In this document: in pieces, positions 11,339-23,350 of the stretch | How the letters are laid out: the number at the start of each line of letters is the position of its first letter | How positions within the stretch are numbered: the first letter of the stretch is position 1 | Assembly (NCBI RefSeq): GCF_000003855.2 | Contig: NW_003101643.1 | Location: forward strand, 62,001-126,000 | DNA length: 64,000 nucleotides | Direction of reading: 5' to 3' | From: Blastomyces gilchristii SLH14081 | Lineage: Eukaryota; Ascomycota; Eurotiomycetes; Onygenales; Ajellomycetaceae | Made by a program: the position numbers and the translations under genes | Notes under the pieces: generated by a model | Told to the model about the DNA's origin: nothing | Database searches by the model: none | Seen by the model: only the letters and a program-made list of their open reading frames with translations

Positions 11339-12261
11339 ATATGAGTTTTGGGGGATGGGGATTTGTTCAATGGGGATGAAGAGGGCCTGCTGAAGTTGAC
11401 CACTGGTTGAATCTTTTTGGCTGGTCCTTTGGTTTTGTTTGGGTTGTTGAAACTTGTAAAGCCAATGACTGTGAAGGCGTGTAGTAGTGTTTATGCGTCT
11501 GTTCGCTGCTGGTTCTGGCGAATAATGGGCTGATGATAATGGAATAACTGTATATATTACAATGATTGTCGAAAACAGCGCCCCTCATGAATAATATTCC
11601 ACTGTTGCTGCAAACTTATAAGGGCTGGGGAGTAATATATATGTATATTATATATATTCTCCTAGCCTTATGTAGTTTTCCGGTCTCCGCGTATAAGTGC
11701 ATTTTACATAGTTTGTATATGCGGATAGCATTCTGGGGGAAGGGTTTAACCCCTAGTTATCCATAGGAGGTGAGGTTGCTCTGACATGATCGCGCCTTCA
11801 ACAAGTGCAACTGTCGCGCGAACGCGACGACCAACATCCATCTACTTGCATTCCCCCAACAACAAACCGTTAGGAGCATTGCATCTATACGCTTGGAGCC
11901 GGATAGAAAACTCCTTATCTGGCACGTTTCACTGGGATAAGCGGGTTCCTGTAGCATCTATCAAGGCCGCTCCGCCATGGCGTCATATCCCTTCTCTGCC
12001 AGAGATTCTGATATCATCAGCTCATTTACCAGGAAGGCCGACAATGAGAGAACTCATCCTTTCTCAAACCCAATTAAAGCTATATATAGTGTGGTGCAAG
12101 TGAAGTGAATAACCGAATGGTTCGTTCGTTATATTTTACACCTCAGGTTTCCCTACATTCTCCAGCAATGTGAGATTTTCGCCACCGATGACCCCAGAAA
12201 GAGTCACATAGGTGCCTATATATACACAACTACATATAAAGAGAGAAACATCGCCCTGATA
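11339..12261. other. Intergenic region, no gene recognised
   Basis: About 0.9 kb with AT-rich stretches around 11630-11660. An open frame at 11786-12103 has no recognisable content. The last 100 bases are the leader of the DUF1769 gene. Confidence 0.5.
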
Positions 12262-13424
12262 ATGCCTGTCAAAGAACATAACTACACCCTCTCCGTCACA
12301 GCTGGCCCCAGCTACAACCCCTCAACCCACAAGCCAGTCGCCGTCAACTCCCCCATACCCCACCTCATAGAAACAGAGCACGCAACCATCGACCTCCGCG
12401 TACGCATACAAGACTACACTGGTCAGTAGAAACTATCCATTCGACAATCTCCCGCCCTTAAATTAATCACTAAATAAAATCTTTCACGCGCCCTACCTAA
12501 CTTCTATCCCTCCGCAGGCCTCCCGCCCAACTCCCCGCGCACCTCTCCATACTTCTCCCACCCAACCCGCACAAAAGACCAATACTCCATCGCCGTCTCC
12601 TTCGTCCCCAAGCACGCGATTCCCGGCTCGGAACTCGTCTTCGGCAACGATTTCGACCGTCCTATCCGCGACCGGTTGCCGCCGGGCACGAACCAGGCGC
12701 TGAGGATCGTTCAGTGGACTATTGACCCCGGTTTGGAGGGGGATGCGTATGCGGATAAGCCATATTTGTATGGGGCGGCGTTGTCGAGTTGGAACTATTT
12801 GAGGGTTTGCGGGGTTGCTAAGGAGAGGAAGGGTGGGGATGCGGTGGTGGGTGGAGAGGGGGAAGGAAAGGGAATTGGAAATAGCGAGGAGGAGATCATT
12901 GAAGAAGGTGGGGAGGGTAGTGGGCAGGAAATGAGGAGAAAATTAGGTGTTCCTGACGACCCTGCGGGGAGGAGAAAGTTCTTTCTAACTGAGGGGAATC
13001 GGGAGCGGTTTGAGTTTGAGGAGGGGAGGCTGTATAAAGCAGATTTTGGGAATGGGTATTTGGGGTTTAATGGTGAGTTTTCTTCTTCGCCTACCGCCTC
13101 TTCTTCTTGTTTATTGGACTGATGAGAGCATTGATGATGGTACATATAATAGATTTCTCCCTCCGTCTTCCCGGGTTTAAAATTAAGGTGACTAAATACA
13201 TCGATGCGAAGAACCATCAGCTGCGCTATGTGCTGAAGAATAAGCGCACGGGGGATGTATATTTTGTAGTGTTGTTCACGTTACTTTTGGGTCGGGGGAG
13301 CGTGGAGGATGATTGGGATGATGAAAACGCCAATGATGCCGACGATGTGGATGAGGACAACGGTGAGAATACGGAAGGTAGCGATGATAGAAGGTATTAT
13401 GACGACGACGAGGGTGTCGATTGA
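12262..13424 (+). CDS. DUF1769 / UPF0590 family protein
   Basis: Three exons: 12262-12421, 12518-13072 and 13153-13424. The introns (12422-12517 and 13073-13152) start GTCAGT and GTGAGT and end CGCAG and TAATAG, and both phases fit. The product has 328 residues. The family pattern is clear: FGNDFDRPIRDRLPPGTNQA, then IVQWTIDPGLEGDAYADKPY with YGAALSSWN, and after intron 2 DFSLRLPGF with LRYVLKN. This is a fungal family of unknown biochemical function. Two parts look lineage-specific: a Gly/Glu-rich insert in exon 2 (about residues 165-205) and an Asp-rich acidic tail after VYFVVLFTLLLG. The ATG at 12262 is the first in frame after a stop and its N-terminus matches the family start. Confidence 0.85.
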
Positions 13425-13803
13425 TTTTTGCTGTGAATATTTTGAAATGATGTTTTTTCGACGCGTGAGGTGGTCGCCATTGTTAGCAGGCCGCCCCTTT
13501 AGATCGTTTGCTTACTCTAATAGTTTTTAACATACATTGCGTCGGAAATTGGGATTGGAATTTTGGGAGTACATACCGGCTCAAGCGGTTCGATATCTCT
13601 AGGATGATAAGGCGATTTTAATATATGGATGGTGTTGTGCCGGTGGCTGGAGAAGACAAGCATCGATTAATCTTGAAATCTATCTATTTTGAATAACAAT
13701 AAGTACCCATTGGCCCATCGTTTGTGCGCCTTTTTGCTTCTAACTCCCTTCCACCCTTCTACGGCCCAAGGGGTTTACACACCCACATAAATTTACCTGG
13801 CTC

Positions 13804-15135
<1,332 letters not shown>

Positions 15136-16642
15136 CGTGGTAGAGCTATTGCTGGTGGAAAAGTAAATCTTTCCTCTCTATCTCAAACTCAAACCGAAAT
15201 CTTGGAAAAACATTCGCAGCTTCCGGTCTCGGAGCCAAGACCGCTTATGTAATGTGACCTCGGCCAAATTTAAGGTTTGGTTTGTGAACATCCCTGTGTT
15301 TATGTTTTTCCTGATTGGGCGATATAGTTTGGGGAATTTTGATGATACATTTGCGAATCTGGGCCCTCGGGAAATCAGATATTCTCTTTTGTGCAGTTAA
15401 CTAATCTATGTCTATGCTTGTACGGAGTACGGAGTAGTTCATGGTGAAATACAATGCCTATGAGAAATTATGCGGTGTTAGTAATACAGGCCCAGATATA
15501 ACCTCCACCAGGCGCCCTTCATCCGCGCTGCTTGAAACACCCAACAGGTTTCAGGCAGAAGACCTCGGAAACGGTTGCATTTGAGCTAGGATTAGATCCC
15601 GCTCAACTCAAAACCCTCTGGGAGTGTCTAACAATTCTTCCTTTGGGTCAGGCAGAGAATCATCCAAAATTAAAATGACGTTGGGATAGCTCTGTGTCTT
15701 TTGTCCTGTCTCTAAAAGAGGACAGCTGTTGATTGGCCGCTCTATATGCAGCATTCCGGGGCGTTGAAGGTAGATAAATATATGCAGATAGGCAGACAGG
15801 CAGATGGTCCCTCGATTCCCGAAGAGTATATTCCTGGGACGACAAAATAGCTGATTGCTACTGAACACCGCGTTCGTTAATTATTTATATCTGGCCGTGG
15901 ATGGGTGTACAGATTGTACAAGTCACTGCATTAGTTATTGTCCTTGCAGCCACGTTCCCCCATGTGACCCAGCAGAAAACCCCTTATTTCATATTTCCTC
16001 TTGTTGTGAGTAATAATAACTAAGATACGAGGCACACAGAAGAAAAAAGAAAACAAATGGAAAAAGAACAACCATCTGGCGATCACCAACGTTTATATTC
16101 TTGGATTCTTATATTACCTTCAACCCTCGTTCCCATTGCATTCATGAGTACTCCGTACGGAGTATAGTACTAACCTTTAGTAATTAATTAATTATTATCA
16201 TCCATCTTGTCTTAGCTTCTTCCTCTCTCCCTGGATCCCGCCGGCGCTATGTTATTTAGCTAGCCGTCAATCACGTTACCTGCTCCCTCCTAGGTACTAC
16301 GCGTTGTTGCTCCTTTCCCTTTTCTGCCTCATCCTCATCTTCACCGTCAACGTCGCCGGTTTCACAATTCCTTCCCCAGCCAACAACCTTCCTCGTCCTA
16401 GCAATACCCCCTCGTATCCCTTGTTTTATTTTCTCAATCTATTCTCGTCTCAACCTCTTCTCTACGGACAATCACATCTCGACCTCCATCCACACCACCT
16501 CTCTGCATGCGTCCTCTCCCCTAACCTCCATCCCCGCCAGCAATCACATCCCCCGTCCCCCGCGCTACTGACTGACTGGTTGACTGGTTGACTGGCTGGT
16601 TGACTGAGTGATTGATTAATTGATCCCTCCTGATCATCCATC
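15136..16642. promoter_or_regulatory. Divergent intergenic region between LYS12 and the EP-repeat gene
   Basis: About 1.5 kb that must hold both promoters. No gene is seen. It contains two copies of a short dispersed motif: TACGGAGTACGGAGTA at about 15421-15436 and the palindrome ACTCCGTACGGAGT at about 16149-16163. Pyrimidine-rich sequence at 16300-16560 and four tandem TGACTGGT-like units at about 16568-16605 precede the start codon at 16643. Confidence 0.5.
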
Positions 16643-18247
16643 ATGTCGGACAGTCGGGCCCAGACTGGTGTCCGGAGCCTGCTGGCCCGATTTGAGAACA
16701 ATAACAATAACCACTCATCAACTTCTCCCCCTTCGAGAGGCCGCTCACCAATCGATCATGACCGCCCCGGCTCCGTCCGCCCTCTCTCTAAGGTTCGAGC
16801 AAGCTTCGTGGCCGTCGAACGTGCTGGTCAACCTGGAAGTCCTCCTATGTGGGGGTTGAGAAAGGCAACGGATCTGGACAACAATAATACCAATAACAAC
16901 AATAGCAGCACCAATAATTCCCCTGGGAAGCTGACCAGAACCATGTCTAGTGGCGTTGATGATGTGGGTAGCCCCATAGAGAGGTCCGTTACTATGTCTT
17001 CAGGTGATAGTGCGGATAAGGCTGCTATGATGGGCAGGTCGTTGGCTTCCTCGCCGCCAGATAATAATATGAATAACAATGCCAACAACAACAGCAATGG
17101 CGGACTTCTGAGTAGTGGGAATGTCAATAGACCTTGGGCTGCAACATTACCGTCTCGACTTGTGGATTCCCCTACACCCGGCAAACAATCTACCTCGCGA
17201 GACGTTTTGACGTCCACTACTACGACAGAAGCGAAGGAATTAGGCAAACCCGAATCAAAGGGTGATTTGCAAAAAGATTCTCCCCGGGCAAAGGAAGGAA
17301 CACCAATTACCACTGCTCGTATGAACGGAAAATCGTCAGATAAAACTTCGCCCAAGAACTCCAAGGCATCTACAAATTCGTCACGTCCCGCGAAACTTGT
17401 TGTCGGGAATGCAGCCAACAACACTATGTCTAAGAATTCTTCAATAAAGAATATGAAATCGCCTCTCCCTCGAACCCCCAGGACACCAACAACTACCATA
17501 TCTAATCCCGGTCCCAAAACCACACCCAAGGAGACAGACAGATCTAGAGCACCTGCGACAAGACAGCCCACTCGGACTGCGGCAGACAAACCTGTAGGAA
17601 AACCCAAGTCATCAGTACCCTCCCGGGACAAGATGAAAAAGTCATCTTCCGAAAATCTTCCCGGAAATAACAGATCCCGCACAAGGTCTCCAACAAAGCC
17701 AATCCGCCTCCCAAATTCAATGATAGCACCAACCGCGTCTTCTGCAGCGAAAACAAATCTGGATGGCCGCCCAGCAAGCCAAGCGGGCACACGCACATCA
17801 ACCCTCACCCGCAGACCCTCGAGTTTGAGAAGTGATCGAAATACCACTTCGTCAAGATCAACTGGTCCAGCAGCATCTGCCACACAAAAAAGGCCCGCCA
17901 GAGCATCCTCCCTTGCTCCCCAGCAGAATACGGCCTATGACAGACCCCGGTCACGCGTCAGCAATGTTGGAGCTACCCGGCCCCCTGATGACTCGTTTTT
18001 AGCAAGAATGATGCGTCCCACTGCAAGCTCCGCAAGCAAGATGCATGAGAAGGTTGAAATCAAAAGCCCACCTCGGGGTTCTGGTCCACCAAAAGTTCGG
18101 AGGAAGAGTGGGGAAAGTGCAAGCAGTAATGTTAGCGCGACTGCGAGAACTCCGCCGTCCTCGAAGAAGAACAGTGTTGCCAACTCTGCGCGCACAGTGT
18201 CGTCAAATGGGCATGTAGAACCCCGCAAGGAGCAGGAGCCGGATGGT

Positions 18248-18295
<48 letters not shown>

Positions 18296-18721
18296 AGTGA
18301 GATCACGGCTGCCTCTGCTGCTGAGGTCGAGATTGCTATTCAGGAACCCCAACCTGGGCCAACTTTGGAACCGGAACCGGAACCGGAACCCGAACCTGAA
18401 CCCGAACCCGAACCTGAGTCAGAGCCAGAGCCAACAGTTGATGAACCAGAACCGGCTGCAACCGAGCCCATCCCTGAGCCCGAACCCCAGCCCGAACCCA
18501 CCGTTTCCGAACCATCTATAGCCCCCGAGCCTGTTGTCTCTGAAGCCTCACCTGTACCGGAATCTGAGCCCCGACCTGTTGTTTCTGAACCAACTGGCCC
18601 CGAACCTGCTGCAGCTGAACCCGCTGATGATTCCTTGCTAGAGATTGCAGAAGTATCCGTTGTCGAAGAGGATCCCGCCAAAGTTCCGTTGCCCGAACCT
18701 ACTGAGAAAGTCGAGCTATGA
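16643..18721 (+). CDS. Long disordered protein with poly-Asn, Ala-Gln and Glu-Pro repeats
   Basis: A single exon of 692 residues, starting at the ATG in atcATGTCGG. The first 75 residues look conserved and ordered (VRSLLARFE, then RPLSKVRASFVAVER and MWGLRKATD). The rest is Ser/Thr/Pro/Asn-rich with dense basic SP and TP sites, typical of a phosphorylated, intrinsically disordered scaffold. Residues about 536-550 are Ala-Gln repeats and about 575-680 a Glu-Pro-rich acidic tail built on a degenerate GAACCN hexamer. No catalytic domain, signal peptide or membrane segment is visible. An antisense open frame at 16828-17883 follows from the biased codon use and is not a gene. Function unknown; a cytoskeletal or cortical adaptor would fit but is a guess. 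Confidence 0.8.
18248..18292 (+). repeat. (GCTCAG)n coding hexamer repeat
   Basis: Seven perfect GCTCAG units plus GCT, in frame, encode alternating Ala-Gln. Perfect identity at the DNA level points to recent slippage, so length is likely to vary between isolates. Confidence 0.95.
18369..18420 (+). repeat. Degenerate (GAACCN)n repeat coding Glu-Pro
   Basis: Consecutive GAACCG, GAACCC and GAACCT units encode a Glu-Pro run in the acidic tail. Third-position variation suggests it is older than the neighbouring GCTCAG repeat. Confidence 0.85.
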
Positions 18722-19943
18722 TATAGCTACTCCTATGGGAAGAGTGGAGGTGTGTGCTCATTTTAACTTGCATATCCGCCCTTCGACCCCTTCTGGTATT
18801 GGTCACGACATCAACAAGAGCAACAAGAACAGCATCATACATCTTACTAAGCGCTATTTTGACTTCATTTCAATTTTGGATTTCGTTTTGGCTACATTTC
18901 GATCAATATCAATCATCATCTCCAATATATCTACGTAGTTTTGACTTTTTTTTTTTTTTTGTTGGCCCCGAATTCCGCTCAAAGGATATAAATACCCCTA
19001 TAAATTGTTTGTTTTATCTTATAGCATGGATGGACATAGCATGCATGCTTGCATTGCTTTACTATCCTTGACTTTGACTAGGCCTTTGCTTGCCTAAACG
19101 AAGTACACAATGAGGGGTGATATATTTTTTACTCTTTTTTTCAATCAATACACATTCTTCATATTATGTATCTTTTATTTTGAACGCCTTCTACCTTACT
19201 CTATTCTACGTCTTTCACAGTCAGTCAAACTAGCTTTGCTTGTGTGAGTTCATGTGTGTGTGAAAGAAGAGAGGCTATGTGTGGTTTCCTTTTCCACATG
19301 TTTCTTCTATCTTTCAAATTTCATTCTCATTCTTCAACCTCTCTGTCTTCCCTCTTGCTCCGGTTTTACTTTTATTTTTCCTTTTTGGTTTATTTTTTTT
19401 TTTTTTTTTTTTTTCCCTCTCACTTTTTACATTTCTATTATCTTCTATCTGTTATAGTCATCCTCTTTTGAAATTTTGAAAATTTTCAATGTTGCCCTTA
19501 TTCTCTTCTCTGCGTTCGCAGCTTCCTTTATTCATTTACTTTTTCCCTTCTATTTCTCAAATATTTTTCTTTTGGTTTATAACCTCCTTTTAATATGTTT
19601 GAGTCTGATTCGGATTCTAATTTGATTTGATTTGACTTGAAACACTTCATATTAGCTCAAATGATTATATTCTTCAATAAAATATTACTTTGCGTCAATA
19701 CACCTGGTTCACGACGCACCAGACACAAGGGCCTCAAGCCAGTCACTTGTGATAATCTCATACCATCGCCGGCTACTGCATCTATCAGGTTTCATTCCTC
19801 ATAAACTCAAGGCATTCGTCTATGTGCATTTAATCGTTTGAAATTCCAGCTAGCTACTTATCCCTTGTGACAGATTTCAATCTTGACTGAACTTCCCATC
19901 TCAAACCTCTCTCTGCCATAAGGTTCATCGCGCTGTGTTGCCT
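18722..19943. other. T-rich intergenic region
   Basis: About 1.2 kb of 3' flank. The plus strand is strongly T/pyrimidine-rich, with T runs at about 18947-18960 and 19387-19413. Open frames here are translations of the T-rich tract (Phe and Ser runs) and I do not regard them as genes. Confidence 0.6.
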
Positions 19944-20943
19944 TCATATCTGACCAGAGGGAAAGTCAGACTCAAAGATAGGCTCTCCTGCACCATGCAT
20001 ATTGGCAAGCACAGATTGTCGGAAGTGCCATCGCAGCAGCTCATCCGAGACATGACCATCAGTGTTTGAGTCGCGGCAAAATAGGATCCAATATTCTTCC
20101 GTCAATCCCACAGCTACCAGGCCCAAATTCAACAATCTTGTAACCATCCTTTGCTCTGTTAGTATGGCATAATAATAATTTTCAATTCTAAACACTTACA
20201 TCTGGGTGTATAGAGAATAGATACTGGTCAAAGCGAGTGTGCAGATGTCCTGCCATGAGTGATCAATTCTGTATGGAATTAATTTTAGACGCTCCCACAG
20301 CATGATTCATGTTGGTTATCCATCATTCTTAGTTGAGCTGGATCCAGAGACTCTCCTTCTCTAACGGGAACACATGCGCAGCCTCAAACCCAGTCATCCC
20401 ACTGTGCCCCAAGATTCACCTGTGCGGATACAACACATTTCCCATCTCTGGCACGAGCCCCATCTCGGAATCCATCTCCCGAAGAGACAGAGTGGCTACA
20501 GAGTCGAGCAACCCAGGGCTCATCAGTAACTCGAATGGATCCTAGAGGGTATTAATTAGCCCGGGCTTCGACGGCCGTGGCGTTGAGAATTTTTCAGATG
20601 TGCTGACAACGCTGTTACATGTATGGAATGATGTACTGTAACTAGTACACCTGTGGAGAAAACATCATAATCTCCCAACACAACGGGGTTGCTTGACTGG
20701 CGTGACGGTTCGGCCTGTGGCTCTGTGCTGAATCGTCCACGAGTCCCCCTCATCTACAAGTAAGAGAACATCGTTCAGGATCCAGATGAGGTTTTCTTCC
20801 GTGATGGAGCTATTCTGGTAAAAACTTCCGATACTTGCGCCTGTTGAGGCGTCGTGGAAGCGGATATTTCGGTACGCGGCGCGATCTCTTCGCATGTTGC
20901 TATACGCTATGCCCTTTGACACAGGATTTGTAGGGGGGAGCAT
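19944..20943 (-). pseudogene. Decayed HNH-endonuclease-family gene
   Basis: The remains resemble the fungal protein family with a central HNH_2 domain. Reading on the minus strand: an intact start MLPPTNPVSKG, then RNIRFHDAST; a frame change near 20690 leads into NPVVLGDYDVFSTG; a likely intron (GTACTA to CTCTAG) leads to RARDGKCVVS; a second frame change near 20385-20395 is needed to reach TGFEAAHVFPLEKESLW, the HNH core; stops follow after QLN and after SKINSIQN. The C-terminal piece at 20195-19944 (VSDELLRWHFRQSVLANMHG and GAGEPIFESDFPSG) is in yet another frame. With at least three frame changes and two stops it cannot make the full protein. Retained identity suggests recent decay. Confidence 0.8.
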
Positions 20944-21186
20944 GCCACTAAGAAGGGAGCTGAGAAGGTTGAGCGTTGTAAAGTGATGTTGATGTCAGGT
21001 TTTGGTTCTGGAAGTGTCGTTCTTCCAGAAACCGCACTCGGTTGTACACACTACTCCGTACAGGAAGAGCGATGGCCAGAATCATTTGGCCCATCTGTCT
21101 CTGTTGAGAGAGGGAAGAAAGGACCTAATAAACAGATAGTATATTACGTACACAAAAGAAAAAGAGGGAGAAAAAAAAAACGACGA

Positions 21187-21285
21187 TGAGAAGAGTGGGA
21201 CTCGAACCCACGCAGGTTGCCCTACTACGAATCTCGGCAATGCCAAGACCTGAACGTAGCGCCATAACCACTCGGCCATCTTCCC
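21187..21285 (-). tRNA. tRNA-Leu(CAG) with an intron
   Basis: A class II tRNA on the minus strand. The acceptor stem is GGGAAGA paired with TCTTCTC (one G-U pair) plus discriminator A. The D arm is GCC...GGC. The anticodon stem CTACG/CGTAG closes the loop TTCAGG plus T, giving anticodon CAG. An 18-nt intron follows position 37. The T arm is GTGGG TTCGAGT CCCAC. The long variable arm (AGG/CCT) and discriminator A fit leucine. Confidence 0.93.
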
Positions 21286-21750
21286 GATACTTGGTTGACG
21301 GAGGCACAGCCCGAGGAAATCTTATAAGGCTCAGGTGGCGAGATATCAATGTTTGGAATTAACAACATGTTGCGCTCAATGTGCGCAGAGTGAACTAGGA
21401 ATTATTCGTTGCATATTTCGTAAATCTAAAGCATGATACATTGTTTAGACCACAACAAGCTTAGAATAAATTTACCCATATGCAGTTACTTGTAATTCAT
21501 ATATACCGGAAAAGTCTAGACCAGCCTTTAATGCATAAATCCAGCTCATGATCATATCACGCATGGTCTACCGGCGATTTCAGACCCGTTAGTTACATGG
21601 AGTATAACCTTCCATCAGAAACAAGGAAAAAAAAGGAAGCGGTAGTATCCTGCTGCAAGAATTTCCGGCCATGACAGGGTCATCAGACCCTGTGCAAAAT
21701 CGCAACAGCTTCAAAGTTGCACACAGTTACCCTATGTATGCCATTCCGCT

Positions 21751-23006
21751 CTACTCAGGGTTATACTTCAACGCAAATAGACCTCGCTCAATACTATTAA
21801 GCACAATAGTCCCGCTCTTGAAATATGGATACACACTCCACGAGCCGACAAACTCAACCTTACCGCCAACACTATCATCCTCGGGATGGCAGTCAAAGAA
21901 CCCAACCTCCTTAAAGCCCTTGCCTGTCGCGTCCTGGGTAACACTGGAGACATCCACAATGCGCAGGCCAGAACCATAGTTGGACTGATATGCGAGACCG
22001 TCGATGACGTACTGGTTATGGTCGATTGACTTGACGGGTGACTGGTAGAAGCCTGTGAACCTCGGTTTGGCGAGGTTGGAAATGTTGACGATGTAAGTGG
22101 TGGTGTGGCCTGACTTTCCTGGGTTTGTGCCGTCGGATTCATCAAGCTCGTCGTCCAGGAGTAGGTATTCCATGTCCTCGTCGGCGATCCAGCCTTGGTG
22201 GGTGTACGAGGCGCCTTCGTAGGGGGTTGAGGAGATTTGCACGGGGTTGGATTTGTCGGTTACGTCGACGATGGTGAGGGTGTCCTCGTTGTAGTTGAAG
22301 CAGATCTGGCGGTCAGTGTATCTCTCGTCTGGGCCATCGTAAATGACACATTGGGCTGGGGTGGTGTGTTAGATGAACGAATTATTTGGTAAACTAGGGA
22401 AGAAGAAAAAAATCGAGCGTCGATAGAAATACGTACCGTCATGGACGTATCCATCTTGACTGGCACAGCCAGGAGATGTAGGCCTAGCAGGGTTGGAAAC
22501 ATCAACCATGTACAATCCACCTCTGCATGGGGTGGTTCGTCCCGTGCCGACGGCATAGATCATTTTGGCGTCCTCATGCGCGACGATGTTGTGAGAGCTA
22601 CCAAAACCTCTGAACCAGGCTGTGAGATCCCTCCTGATGTCGTAGGTTACTGGTCTACCTTTCACCTTAGCCAGCTATATATTTCACCACATGTAAGTAT
22701 ATCTTCAAGCCCTTGGTACACAGATTGGAGAGTTGCTGTTCTTCGTTCCTACCTTCCGCATATCAAAGACTTGCAAGCCATGGCCCGGGGCTTCTGAGCC
22801 GATGTAGACGTATCCATCAATGACTTTCATGTCGCGCCATGTGCTTGACTGGGTCTGCGTCGGCAATCGGCCAAGGTATTTAAGCTTACCACCCTTCAGA
22901 ACCTCGACAAATGCAGTGCCGTCAGTCTGTCCGACCGCAACGAACTCACGACCGTCATCGGCATTCCAACCTGCGCAGTTTGAGGTCAGCAGGCAGCCCC
23001 AGGAAA

Positions 23007-23037
<31 letters not shown>

Positions 23038-23350
23038 GACCAGAATGTAACCTACCCCAAACATCGTTGCCTCGCCGCGTGCGACTTCCCATGTCCTGAT
23101 GGCTCAGGAAGGATGTCATGTCCACATTCTTGCAGCTGAACTCGCCGGCCTTGCCGTTAACGCAACGCTCCTCTCTCTTGATAGACTTGAATCGACCTTC
23201 ATCAAAGAATCCTTCCTTGCGTAGCTTCTCCTGAGCAGCGAGCTTCATGTCCATGAGGCGCTGCATCTGCAGCATGTTTTTCTCGGCCTGTAGACTGCCG
23301 GCCACTGCCAGGCCGGCCGCCACAAGGGGGGCGAGAAGGGAGAGCTTCAT
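21751..23350 (-). CDS. Secreted LVIVD-repeat (choice-of-anchor B type) protein
   Basis: Four exons: 23350-23056, 22970-22753, 22674-22437 and 22355-21751, giving 451 residues with all phases consistent. The start MKLSLLAPLVAAGLAVAGSL is a clear signal peptide; an in-frame ATG nine codons upstream would bury it, so 23350 is chosen. The mature part is built of repeats with an h-[VI]-[VI]-[DN]-[VI]-[ST] core (YMVDVSNPARP, TIVDVTDKSNPV, YIVNISNLAKP, RIVDVSSVTQ), as in LVIVD-repeat beta-propellers. Paired Cys suit an extracellular protein. No enzyme activity is known; fungal homologues are often named regulatory P domain proteins. Intron 1 (23055-22971) contains a run of 24 A on the plus strand. 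Confidence 0.88.

Noticed and set aside
13107..13152. Independent small gene beginning at 13107
   Set aside because: This stretch is the end of intron 2 of the DUF1769 gene; the following frame is its exon 3.
16828..17883. 351-codon antisense open frame opposite the EP-repeat gene
   Set aside because: It follows from codon bias of the low-complexity sense gene. Its translation is Val/Leu/Gly-rich without domains.
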